Shown in pieces: positions 47,666-59,457 of a stretch of 64,000 nucleotides of DNA (positions are counted from its first letter, which is position 1; every line of letters begins with the position of its first letter). Source of the stretch: Orbilia blumenaviensis (Eukaryota > Ascomycota > Orbiliomycetes > Orbiliales > Orbiliaceae); assembly GCA_036872755.1 (NCBI GenBank), contig JAVHNS010000004.1, positions 3,410,001 to 3,474,000 on the forward strand. Direction: 5' to 3'. The notes below the pieces were generated by a model. The model searched no databases, was not told the DNA's origin, and saw only the letters and a program-made list of their open reading frames with translations. A program made the translations under genes and the position numbers.

Positions 47666-50600
47666 ATGGCTTCCCCACTGCGGGCTTCTAGCCATCGAAT
47701 ATACTTCTTTGTTATTTTCGCAATCTTTTATTTTGCTACCGTTACTTTAGGGCAAGATGTTCTCTGCAGCAAAGATAAGCCATGCCCAAACAAAGCATGC
47801 TGCTATATCGCAGACAAAGACGTGGACGATGGGATTTGTGGTTACGGGTGAGTTCAATTACTTTAATGACAGGCTAGTTGCTCAGAATTAATGAAAAATG
47901 TGACCTCTAGAGCTGAGTTCTGTTCTGAAGGGTGCGCTAGCAATTGTAATGCGCACGCAGGTATGTATCAGCTTCACGTGCGATCGAATAATATAAGCTC
48001 AATACTGAAGTCTTAATTCTAGAATGTGGGAAGGATGCTGAAGATCCCGGGCAAAAGTGTCCTTTGAACGTCTGCTGTAGTAAATGGGGTTTTTGTGGTC
48101 GGTTTACTTGCCCTTCTAACATGCTGTCTCGTGTATACACATTCTTAGCGATTTATATTGACTATATTCATCCACAGGAACTTCTGAGGACTTTTGCGCG
48201 GTAAGGCTGTTCTGATGAATTGTGTTTGATGAGCGAGCTCGATACTCAGCTAACATTGCCTTGCAGACCGACAAAGGCTGCCAAAATAATTGTTTTACAC
48301 CATCAAAGCCGTCGTGTAGTAATCGGGACGTCTTTGGGCTCAGAATTGGCTATTATGAATCTTGGTCGTCTCTACGCAACTGCGGAGGAATGCCGCCTGA
48401 GAGTTTGCCTGCAGAGCAATTCACGCATCTCTACTACTCCTTTGCTACCTTTAGAGAACAGGATGGGAACTATCGCATCGTACTTGATCCCAAAATTGGT
48501 GGGGATTATGATTTGCTCGTTCGATTCACGAACCTAAAAAGAGATTATCCTGGATTAAAGTGCTTTATCGGTAAGTTTCCCTCTATATATTTAGTAAGAT
48601 ATCATAAAAAAAACTGACCAATGTCGCTATAGCTATCGGTGGATGGACGTTCAATGTTTGTAGATGATCTACCATCTCAATAATTAGTTTGAATCTGATT
48701 ATATGTTTAGGACGCTCCGACACAAAAAGCTTTTACCAATATGGCCTCCAAGGATGAAAGCCGGCGTAAGTTCGCTGAGGCACTGAGAGGATTTATCGAA
48801 GAATACGCCTTTGATGTTAGTTGAAACTCTCCCTTTTGAAATCCGAGTTTGACGAGCTGAAATAGGGGTTTAATATGTTGTAGGGCGCGGATCTTGACTG
48901 GGAGTACCCGGGAGCCGAAGACCGTGGCGGTGTCAAAGAAGACACAGAAAACTATGTTAAACTAGTTAAAGCGATTAGGGAGGAATTTGATGAAAGAGGT
49001 GGTGGGTATGGCCTCACATTCACAATTCCGGCTTCGTTCTGGTATCTTCGATGGTTTGATGTCGGTGGTATGCTAGATGCCGGTGCCGATTGGGCGAACA
49101 TAGTAAGTAAAAGCTTACAGATCGGATTTACCTTGCTGGTATCATTATTCACAAATACGCTAGATGTCGTACGATATGCACGGAACCTGGGATTCCGATG
49201 AGAACTTCGTCGGGAAGGTGCTTGGTGCACACACAGATTCAGTCGAGATTCAGGGAGCCTTGAATCTCCTTTGGAGGGATACCAAGTTAGATCCAAAGAA
49301 AATTATCATGGGTTTCGGCTTTTATGGAAGAAGTTTTAAGATGGCCAATCCCTCCTGTAGCATTCCAGGTTGCCGTCATGCGGATGGTGGTGCATCAGGG
49401 GCATGCACTGACACATCTGGCGTACTGTCTTGGGCCGGTAATACTCTCTCTCTCTTTCTACGTCTCTGTCATTTCCTGTCTGCTAACCCAACGCGCAGAA
49501 ATCAGCCAGTTGTTAAAATCTGGATCTGCGAGTTCTGAGGTATACGACGAGAGAAGAGCTGTTAAGTACATGACTTATGACGAGGATTCTTGGGTCTCGT
49601 AAGTTAAAACTGTATTATTTGGAATCTACAAATGAGATGCGCGGCTAAGTATTCGGAGATATGACGACGACCAAACCTTCAAACAGAAACTTCAACAAGC
49701 AAAAGATAATTGTCTCGGAGGCATTATGATATGGGCTGTTGGTGCGTGTGTTCATCAATCATGATCCAATGTTCTCCTTGGGGTTGGAACCCAACTAATA
49801 TTTGAACCTAGACTTGGATACGCCTGACTTTACTGCGCTTTCCAACCTACTCGGAACTGATGTTGCTGGCCACTTTGGCGACGGTATATCCCCACAAACT
49901 TGTAAATTTAACTTGTTCATCGATTGAAAGCTAATGAAACTCTTAGATAATGATCTTACGATAGATGAGCTTAAGGGCGCGACAGGGGAGGATTGCTATG
50001 TTACTGAGCAATGTGGAAACCAAAAAAACCCAGCCAAGTGCAAGTCTGGTTATCGCGTTCTGGAATACGTCCATGAGCCTCTCAATGGTCAGATTCCATT
50101 GGCAAGACCGTGCTCAACCAATAGCTACCGCTCTATCTGCTGCCCAATGAGAACTATGCCAAGGAACTGCGAGTGTATGTGTCGCTGAAAAGACTTCGTT
50201 GTCACTGAGTAACAAAGTATTTAGAAATAGTTTGTTGACAATCTTGTTAGGGACTGGGTGCGACAATAACCAAGATACAGCCTGCCCTCGAGGCAAGTTC
50301 CTCCTAGCGAGTGAGGGGTATAGCAAACGGGAAGGTTCAGAAGTTTGCAAACCAATGACTGCTAGACGCAGGGTATGTTTGTTTGTCCACATACTTTATA
50401 TTGAAAATGCTAACTTTTCGAAGCTATGCTGCGATTCAAGGCCTGCCTTTGACGTCTGCGGCTGGGGCCACTGCACCGACAAAGATAGATGTACGGGTCC
50501 TGACTCTGACAGAGAGATAGTCCTCAGCTCTGTGCTCGCATACGACGATTCGATGTGCCCGACAGGGGAAAAGAGTCACTACTGTTGTGAGAAAGATAAA

Positions 50601-53600
50601 AAGCCAAAAAACTGTAAATGGGTTGGCCCAGATAATGGGTGCACGGATTTCAAATGTCCTTCCGGCAAGGTCCAATGGACTAAAAAGGAATACGTTGATG
50701 GGGATAAGGCCGGAACCACTGTATCATGCACAAACGGGAGGCAAATGTCATACTGCTGTGACCCACCAAAAGATGAGGATAGCAGACTTAGCGTGGACCC
50801 TGCGGATATCTTCCCAAAGCCTCTTGGAGACAACGAAGAAGAATATACCATGACGCCTGATAGCAACACTCAATCCGAAGGTTCAACAAGAGATTCTATT
50901 CTGGCCGGAAGTGGCGGAGGAGTAAGTTCCTTCCAAGTCTATCTACATTTATGTGATTGATTCGCTGAGTATTGGATGTATGTATAGGCCGACGAAGCAT
51001 TTTCTTTTGTGCTCGTTGACGGCACAGAGGGAGCCGTCGACAACAACTTTTCTGAAGCTTGGGATATACTTGATCAAGAAACGCCATCGTTCCAATTAAA
51101 AAAGCGGGAGTGGACAGAGTATCGAAAACCCGGTCTTCGAAATGACACGTTCCAGAATGTCATTGAGACTTATCGTGTGGCATGCGCTGCAGGGATGTCA
51201 GCTGCCGAGTGCAAACGCATTTTCATTATGAATGCTGAAGATACTATCATTAAGATGCCACATGGTATTGGCTCTGGCCCCTATGCAAGGATTGTCAGCT
51301 TTACACATATACCGGATGCTTCAATTAACTACGGCGATCGAAAGCGTCTTAACAAGCGACGAACCCAACTGAAGAAAAGGAGCTTAGTCAATCGCGATCT
51401 CCAAGAGGAGCACCAGGTTTTCGAGCTTGTCACTGATTTCGACTTTGCTGCAATCAATGCCGCCGCAAAACCTGGTGCCGAGGTCCAGTATCGTACTGAT
51501 TGGTCTAACCTTCTGGATTACTGGGATGATGTTACAGACGAGGACCCGGACGGCTCAGGCATGGGCACTGCAAAAAAGCGTGGGCTGGAAAAGCGTTGGT
51601 TTGGTAGCTTCAAAAACTGGTTGAAGAAGGTCACAACCATCCGTAAAGAAGATAGAGGAACCCTGGAAATGGAGTACGAAAAGCGGTTCACGATTTTCCA
51701 CTTCGAAGACCGTTGCCAGAAAGGAAACACACTATATCAAGCTGAGATTGACGCGAGTGCCTATCTTCATATGGCCATGAGCGCGACTTACAGTTATCTA
51801 TTCCAAGGACAAATATTACCGGTCCCTAAGACAGAATCGGCCTATGCATACTTCGGTGCAGAACCGTTTGTTCACGTACTACTGACTTTAGAAGGGTCCG
51901 GAAGCATCCAATCTACATCTGGAGATTATAAAATCGTCAACGGTGTGACATGGCCTGGCCTCAGTATAAAGGGTCTCATCCGTATAGGACCCGAGCTGAA
52001 TGTCAATGCAAGAATAGACACATCCCTCAGCATATCCGGCAAGGCAGTTGCGGGTTTCGCTGTTGGCTTCAATGCCTTTGAAATTGCGTTCCCACAAAAT
52101 AGCGACGGGAAAGGAGGCAGTAAGAACCCTACCAAGCTGAATAAGGATAATCATCAAATCTTCTCTGTAGATCAGACTCTTAAAGCAGAAGTGAAAGCGG
52201 AAGGTCATATTTCTCTGACTGTCACGCCCAGTCTATCATTCGGTATTGAAGCACTTGGCGGAAAGTTGATGAAAGGAGATGTTATTTTGGGAGTGGATAA
52301 TACTATCGACCTGGGAGTCTCTGCGGCTGGATCTGCTGATGCTGTCTCGGGCGGTGCCGGCGCTGCATTTTGTATTTGGGCTGATTATATTTATCGAGTA
52401 TTTGTCGAAGCTGAAGTTTCGTAAGTATCAATTTTGAAATAGCCTGGGGGTGTCTTTATTCTGACTTAAACAGTGTGCTTTCAGGCACATTTGACTGGGG
52501 CGGGAGCATCGATTTGGCGACGCCATCATCGCCAATAGGTCTTCTTCCGAAGAAATGTTTGACATACGGAAGCCAAAAAGATAAGAGAGATTTGGTTATT
52601 CCGAAGTCTCTACTTCCAAGGAACGACAGAACCGGGACTAGCGGTGAGACGAGGCCCGTATTTGGAGGGCTCTTTCAGTGTCCGAATGGGGAAAATGATG
52701 ACGAGCCTTCGAATGTTTGTGATGACGGCCTGAAACGGCGTGATCTGGGCGCTGCAATAGGCCACATCGACGGGTTCAGTGTTTCCGAGGGTGCGGTGTT
52801 TGAAAGAGCTCTGCAGCCCCGACAAAGCGACATACTTTGCTACAATAGGCCGACCCAGTTTTACAATTGCAACATGTTCGGATCTTACAACTTCAATCCG
52901 AGCAATAAACACACTAAGACTGGCGGATATACGGTGATTGGAATCTGCGAAAATATTAAGAATGGTATTCGAGCAAAGGCTGCTGGGAATCCCACAAGAT
53001 TCCGATCAGGTCCCGGTACTGCTGTTTTGACTTATGGTGGCAGTACTGGAAATCGTGGCGATGCTTGTGGAAGCGGTGCCCCAGCGCCAAACCGTGATAC
53101 CTGCTCAACCTTCAATTCAGCAAAATGGGAGGGCGCCAAGTTTGACACAGCGAAAAATGAAGCAACATGGACATCATGCGATGAGTTCCCGTACAATAGC
53201 GCTAGGGAAGGCGGTGTTGGAGCAGTGAGTTCATATCGTTGATATCACAATGACATCCTAACGGGTTCTAACGATTGAATAGACAACTGCTTGTGTTAGC
53301 GTAGGCCAGCAAAACATGCAAGGCACACTAAACACCATTATATCGAATATGAAATACAGAAACGAGAGATGGGCGAATCTGGCTAGGAACAGCAGATTCG
53401 ATAACATCCAGTACAATATCGTGCTCTCTTATCCTCCAGGCAGCCTCGGATGGATAGGAGAAATTGAAAGTTGGAGGACGAGAGACCAGGTTATTGTAAC
53501 AACAGGTGCGGATTGGACTCGCATCGTCGGCGGAATGAATAATTGGGGGAACCCAAATCAGACATTCGGTGGAACAAATGGCGTATGTCTGGACTATGCA

Positions 53601-54026
53601 GACACCCCAGGTGCCAAGAAGGTTGCTCGGAAAAATCAGAATTTGTACCAAATCCCGTTCCACGGATGCCACATCAACTTCAATAACGAACCCCCAACTG
53701 TTCCCGATGTTGATAAACGGTCCAATTATCGGCCCTTTGACAGGAATGACCCAACTACATGGGGTGCTGAGAGTAAGCATGTTCCAACACACCATCTAGG
53801 AAGAAGCAGTCAAATTGCTAACGAAGTACAAGGGGTTATTCATTACTATGATAGCAAATTCACAAAGGAGATGCTGTTCGAGAGTTTTGGGGCACATCCA
53901 CATTATGATATGCGCCCGGCTAACCTAAGCAAACGGGCTCTGGAGGAGCACGATGCGTTCAAGGAGAGATTGATCAAGAGGTTAATGAATCTGAATCTGC
54001 CAGTTGGTTTCGGCACAAATCCTTGA
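47666..54026 (+). CDS. GH18 chitinase, subgroup C (killer-toxin-like), multi-domain
   Basis: Eighteen exons give 1761 residues; all 17 junctions keep frame. Exon ends: 47847, 47960, 48097, 48200, 48570, 48655, 48815, 49102, 49437, 49598, 49741, 49883, 50174, 50372, 50921, 52420, 53224, 54026. Exon starts: 47666, 47911, 48023, 48178, 48267, 48633, 48711, 48884, 49164, 49499, 49659, 49812, 49947, 50251, 50424, 50988, 52474, 53283. A signal peptide is followed by a CBM18-like chitin-binding module (CPLNVCCSKWGFCG) and then a GH18 barrel. The active-site motif FDGADLDWE has Asp257, Asp259 and the acid Glu261; SYDMHGTWD and the final MIWAVDLD strand are present. Cysteine-rich repeats follow to about residue 780, then a region of about 970 residues with many Lys-Arg pairs. 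Subgroup C chitinases resemble the chitinase chain of yeast killer toxins and are linked to attack on other fungi or animal chitin; here this is inferred. Confidence 0.92.
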
Positions 54027-54965
54027 TCACAAGTGTGGGTAGCAGAAAAGATTATAGAGAAAAATTAGGAGTTGGGCTTTCAGCTATTGTGCATTTTAAT
54101 ATACAATAATCTCGAATTCTTTTTTCCGCTGATGAAATGCGAGCTTAAGCCGTAATTGATCCAAACCGCTCGTCAACATGTGGGCCAGCTCGGAAGGATT
54201 GAATGCGATGGGTAATCGGCTTCTGTTCCGGTATTGGCTGCCGCTCGGGGTCAACCAGCTGTGTTTTCTGTAAATTGTTGCGAACGGTTCTGCTGAGGGA
54301 CTTTTGCACTAGGTAACTCCAGCTAGAATTAGAACTCTCTCCCCACCATCAAAAAGATCCTTCAGACGTTGTTGTTGTTGTCTATGTTGTGTTGTGTGAT
54401 GCGGGGAAAATAGCGCCATCATGGCCACGCGTGTGAACCGTGGGTGGGACGAGATGAAGAACCGAGCGGGTCGTCTGGTTGAGCCGAAGTTTAAACGAGG
54501 AGCTGAGATGCATGCAGAGGTTCCATGTTAGTTAATCCGGCACCAGCAACAGCCTTCAGGGATAATTACATATGGATCCACTGAGCTTCCACGCAGAGCC
54601 CGGGTAAACGGGGGGGTTTCCACCGGGACACTAACATCGAAGCCGGTTTCGAACAGGGGGATATTCCGGCTTTTGAGCTTTTATAAATTCTATTTATCGG
54701 TTCCGGTGTGGTCGATGCCGGTGGATTCAGCCAGACGTTCCAGCCTAGGAAGAAATCCCGAACAATCTTGCAAATTTGCAAGCCATGGTTGGGTGCTATC
54801 AAACATTAGATGAATACCACCCTGATCCCTGTTGGCAGCGAGAAAGACACCAAACTGGGTTGTCAATTTTTCGTAGGACCGACTTCCCGCGGCCTTCGCA
54901 TAAACAATGATAGTTCTATCGCCCCTTAAATGGTTGATGGGTTGGTGGAGGATCAACATGATCAA

Positions 54966-54973
54966 TATAAAAG
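54966..54973 (+). promoter_or_regulatory. TATA box of GH5 cellulase gene
   Basis: TATAAAAG lies 105 bases upstream of the ATG at 55071, with a GC-rich stretch directly after it. The spacing matches the fusion gene and the small secreted protein gene in this window. Confidence 0.6.
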
Positions 54974-54994
54974 GGCGGCGGAAGGTATTCTTCT

Positions 54995-55024
54995 GAGAGG
55001 GAGAGGGAGAGGGATAGGGAGAGA
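54995..55024 (+). repeat. GAGAGG hexamer tandem repeat
   Basis: Three GAGAGG units followed by GATAGG and GAGAGA-like units. The purine-only tract lies between the TATA box and the start codon, so it is probably in the 5' UTR. Confidence 0.8.
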
Positions 55025-55070
55025 CCAGGCCAGCAAGACATCTAAACTTCGTATCCGTACGAATTTCAAG

Positions 55071-57246
55071 ATGATGTACCGTCTTGCAACATTCGCGCTT
55101 CTAGCCGCAACAGCCAACGCCCAGGCCCAACTCTGGGGCCAGTGTAAGGAATCCACGCGATAAGAAAAAGTCACTGAACAGAGCCAGTACTGACATAAAT
55201 CGTGTAGGTGGTGGTATTGGATGGACAGGGCCATCGACCTGTGTCTCAGGAACACACTGTTATAGCTGGAATCCCTGTAAGTGCCCGACTGCATTTAGAT
55301 ATCACCCTCAAAATGGCCCACATTCCTTATGAAGTCTAGACTATTCTCAGTGCCTAGAAGGTGCCGGCTCTACTACTACGTCCGCTGCGACTACGAGGTC
55401 CACGACTCTGGCCACCAGTTCGGCCACGAGATCTTCTAGCTCGTCCACTAGGTCTCCAACTACGTCGAGTCGCTCGACCACAACAACCAAGAAGTCTACG
55501 ACAACCACGACACCACGTTCGAGTACCACGACTACCCGAAGCTCGACTGCAACAACGGGGACAAGCTCAAGCCGTACCCCAACTTCATCTGCCGTTTGTG
55601 GAACCGCGACATTTACTCCGATCTCGGCTTCCGCCGCTTTCGATGCTCTACACCCAGGCTGGAACATTGGCAATACACTTGATGCCGTTCCAAACGAGGG
55701 CTCTTGGAACAACCCCCCTATCACTGGGACTGTAATTGATGCCATCAAGGCCAGCGGGTACAAATCAATCCGTATCCCTGTTACCTGGACCCATCACTTT
55801 TCCGGGAGTAGCCCAACTTGGACGGTTGACCCCGTCTGGGTGAACCGTGTTGAGGAGGTTGTTGATATGGTTCTCAGCAAGGGGCTCTATGCTATTTTGA
55901 ACGTTCACCACGATTCCTGGGATTGGTTCGATTATACCAAAAACGGCAATGCCGCTGTTGAAGAAAAGTTTGGAGCTCTCTGGGCTCAGATTGGCGACCG
56001 CTTCAAATGCAAGGGGGAGAGGCTTCTCTTCGAGCCTATCAACGAACCCCCAGGGTCTACGTCTGACGACGGGGCAGAATTGAATAAACTCAACGATATA
56101 TTCCTCACGAAGATCAACCAGGCTGGCGGCTTCAACCCTCAAAGAGTTGTGACATTGTGTGGTCTCAATATGGACAGCTACAAGACTATCAGCTTTTTCC
56201 AGCGCGGTACACTCTACCCAAATCAACCATGGGGCCTCCAGTTCCACTATTACTCTCCCTACGACTTCGTTTTTCGTGCATGGGGCAAGTCAACCTGGGG
56301 CTCAGCAGATGAGAAGGCAGCCCTAGATAACGATTTCAAGTATTTCCGCGGCAACTTTTCTGGCATTCCTGTTGTCATCGGGGAGTTTGGCGGCAGCCCC
56401 GCTACTCTTGAGCCAGCCGCCGGGTGGAGATATCTTGACCATCTTGTCCAAACGGCAAACAAGTATAACTTTGCCATTGTGACCTGGGACAATGGAGAGG
56501 ATCTCTTCAACAGGACTAGCTTAACTTGGTATGATCCTGCTGGTCAAAGTATCCTGATCAACGCTGCGAATGGAGCCTCAAATGCTTTAGCTGCCAGTAC
56601 TCTAGATGGCTCTGTTCCGCAGCTCTCCTCTGCGTTCATCTTCCACAAGGCTGGAACACCAGTAATCACCCAAACGGCTACATACGAGAATATCGGGTCC
56701 AAGACTTTGCTTTCAGTTAAAAATTTGGCGGGAACTGCTTTGACTAGCTCCCAGTACTCCTTCTCAGCCGGCGTCCTCACCCTACCAGATACTTACTTAG
56801 AGACTCTTTACACCGCAACTAGCGCCCCCGGTGTCAAAGATATCCTAACTTTGACTTTCTCCAGTGGCGCGTTCTTGACCCTAACTATTGTCCATTGGGA
56901 TGTGCCAGTAATTTCTGAAACCACGGTTACACTTCCAACTTATGATTATAGAATCCCGATCGCCTGGAATGGGTACAACAGAGTTGCAGCTGTGAGAGCC
57001 ACTTGGGATAATGGCGTCTACGTCAGTGATGACTGGACCGTCTGGCTCCCTCCCTTGCAGCAAGCCCGTTGGACGTTCGGAAACTGGGGGTATGAGGCTA
57101 ATAATGTCGCCATCTGGTTATCGGGATCCGATTACCTGAGAAACAACAAACCAGCGGGTGTCAGCAGCGCTATTCTTACCTGGGAGTTCTATCCTCGCGA
57201 CGGATACGCGGGATCAAACGCTGTCAATATGACGATTAACCTTTAA
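55071..57246 (+). CDS. Secreted cellulase, CBM1-GH5-X2-CBM46
   Basis: Exons 55071-55143, 55208-55276 and 55340-57246 give 682 residues; introns are 64 and 63 bases. A signal peptide (MMYRLATFALLAATANA) leads straight into a CBM1 cellulose-binding module (LWGQCGGIGWTGPSTC, then CYSWNPYYSQCL). A Thr/Ser linker of about 60 residues follows, then a GH5 barrel (GWNIGNTLDAVP, NVHHDSWDW). The acid/base is Glu283 in FEPINEP and the nucleophile Glu396 in VIGEFGG, as in GH5 subfamily 4 endoglucanases. After the barrel come an Ig-like X2 module (about 490-580) and a Trp-rich end like CBM46 (to 682). That GH5-X2-CBM46 order is known from Bacillus cellulases. Both introns fall in the signal peptide/CBM1 part; the catalytic and later modules have none. 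The enzyme should cut beta-1,4-glucan outside the cell. Confidence 0.9.
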
Positions 57247-59073
57247 ACGATGAAGCCTACTCGTGTTACTTTGTTGGGTTTATTTTGAGGATCGGTGGGA
57301 TTGTGTAAATAAAATCGCGCGAATCTCCGTTTCAAGTTTAGATTGTATATACTTACGTGCATACTTACATGAAATTTATTGCGAGAGAAAATACGGGGGA
57401 AATATTACATCGACATCGCTCGCGTCGCGTGGCATAGCAGCCCAAAGTATTAAAACTATTGTCACGTCCCTTCAGCTGGGTAGAAATGGCATATGCCGGT
57501 GCCAATCGTCTATTATAACCCGTTTCTTGTTCCAATTTCACCTACAGATCAATAATCCTTGATTGAATATACTATAATTCCTTCGATATTCGGAATCTGT
57601 CATGAAATTAAGAAGTAGTTTCGTTTTGATCTATTGCTACTGCCCACGAAGCGCAAGCACTCTAGCACTTACGAGGCTAAGTGCAGATGAACGTTGAGCC
57701 TCGCGCTTCGGTTTCGGCCCCAGAAGTCAGCCAGAGAAATCGGAAACGCCATCGGAGGCTTCTCAACCGGCGGACAGCAGAATGGTATTTCTAGATTCGG
57801 AGCCGGAGCCGGGGCCAGAGCCGGGAAAGAAACAGGGACAGGGATAGGAGGAGCCTAGGGAAGTGAGAAGGGGGCGGGTGTTTTGGAGTCACAAGCTGAG
57901 AACTCCACTGTTATAGGCTTTGTCGGAAACATCGAAGGATTATCGATACATATTCTATAGAAGCCGAAACAAGACTTCTTTAAAAAAATATGGACATTGC
58001 GAACAGGAAGAGATAAATGAATGGCAAGAATTCTCTATTGGAGAAGATGAAAGACTGGATAATGGAGATTAAGGACTTACAGGAAGTATTGTTCCCGAGA
58101 AAGTACAAGCCGACCAAGCCGGCCTACCTTCTGCGTAAGCCAATGGGTCCCGGTAAAACATAACTGCATTCATACTATATACCTATAAGTAATTAATATA
58201 ACAACACTAAAATGTTTATATTGTCCATATACTGTCCACGAATAAAGCGGTAGATTGTGATCGTCGGTTCCAATTTTGTGTAGGAAACGGCGCAAGAGGA
58301 TCCCTTGTATTTCGGGCAGCCTAATGAGTAGGTCAAATGCTTAAATGGACTTTTTATCATACATGCTGAAGTAATACTACTAATCGATCTGATTCTACGA
58401 CCTCTGAAATGTAATTTTGGATATTGTTACTCTCGATTTGTAGCTTTTGTGATATTAATAGTAATAGTTTGTATTAGACTTAAATTTATGTGATTTTGTT
58501 TTAATTACAGTATTGCTTAAATATCCCTTGTGATCATTTTGTAGGCGCCTTCAGCCGGTTACATTTCTGGTTGGACTTCGTTATGCTGGGAGAGCTTCGT
58601 TACAATATTGTAGTACTAGTCTCATTTCTGTATGATAGTGTCAGGTATTCTGCCATTACTTATTAGCTAGGTGACTTGGAATAAATGTAAAAGATAGTTT
58701 GATGAATTTGTGTAAGCCTAAGTCCTAGTTACTACCGACAGTTTATCTATAAGATTCCACTGTGAATATCCCTCAACAATTCAACAATATCGTCCAATGT
58801 CATAACCATGTCTTCGAGAATTATCGTTAACGAGTGTTTGAAAATGCATCGTACAAGAAAACATTCAAATTCCACCACATTGGGTTGCCGCCGAGGTGAT
58901 TTCGCGAAAATTCAATTTGTTTGCGTTGCTTTGATATTCCAAGGCATCAGAAGTTTCGTAATTGGTGGAACCCTTGTCAAATATCAGCTAGAGTTAAAGT
59001 ATATTGTTTCTTAGGCAATACATACATCAAGTCCCATATCCAAGCACCAGAAAATATAGTATCTCGGAGCTGA
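57247..59073. other. Intergenic, no gene recognised
   Basis: About 1.8 kb. The first 300 bases are probably the cellulase 3' UTR. A GGAGCC/GGGGCC-type repeat lies near 57797-57825, then AT-rich sequence with no coherent open frame. Confidence 0.45.
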
Positions 59074-59457
59074 TCAGTGGTCGTCATCATCGTGTTCGTC
59101 ATCACAGTGCCATGCAAGACCAGGGATTTCCTCCGGGAGAGTACAGGACTCTGGCCCAGTTTCCGGGTCAATGTGAAGATGGCACCTATTAGTAGTATTT
59201 ACATAGGGTGGAACAGGAGCATAGGGTGTGTTGTTAACAAGCGGAACGACACCATCGGCACAGCAGTACTCGCAGCCGGCTTCAACTAGGCAGCCAAGGA
59301 TGACTGTAGGAGGGGGGCCGATATCGTAGACGTGGATGTTGTCTGGAGGAGTGCACACTCTCTTCTGAAGAAGGTTTACTCCTCGGGGCCTGCTACTTGG
59401 AGGTGCAGTGAGAGCCGCGGTAATAAAACTAGTAAATATGATGTAGATACTTTTCAT
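59074..59457 (-). CDS. Small secreted cysteine-rich protein with acidic His/Asp tail
   Basis: An intronless frame of 127 residues. A signal peptide (MKSIYIIFTSFITAALTA) is followed by a short propeptide-like stretch ending in a dibasic site (LLQKR). The mature part begins VCTPPDNIH and carries eight cysteines, including the cluster GCLVEAGCEYCC, enough for four disulfides. NNTP and NTTN are possible N-glycosylation sites. The C-terminus is extremely acidic with histidines (CDDEHDDDDH), a likely metal-binding tail. Size, signal, dibasic site and even cysteine count fit a fungal effector-like secreted protein. No family is recognised, so target and activity are unknown. A TATA box lies about 100 bases upstream. 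It stands alone between two long empty regions. Confidence 0.7.
   Translation of the reverse strand: MKSIYIIFTSFITAALTAPPSSRPRGVNLLQKRVCTPPDNIHVYDIGPPPTVILGCLVEAGCEYCCADGVVPLVNNTPYAPVPPYVNTTNRCHLHIDPETGPESCTLPEEIPGLAWHCDDEHDDDDH

Larger units (their letters stand above)
54027..55070. other. Intergenic, cellulase promoter region
   Basis: About 1 kb between two plus-strand genes. It holds a TTG/TTGTTG repeat near 54370, a TATA box at 54966 and a GA-rich hexamer repeat in the probable 5' leader of the cellulase. No gene is supported. Confidence 0.5.
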
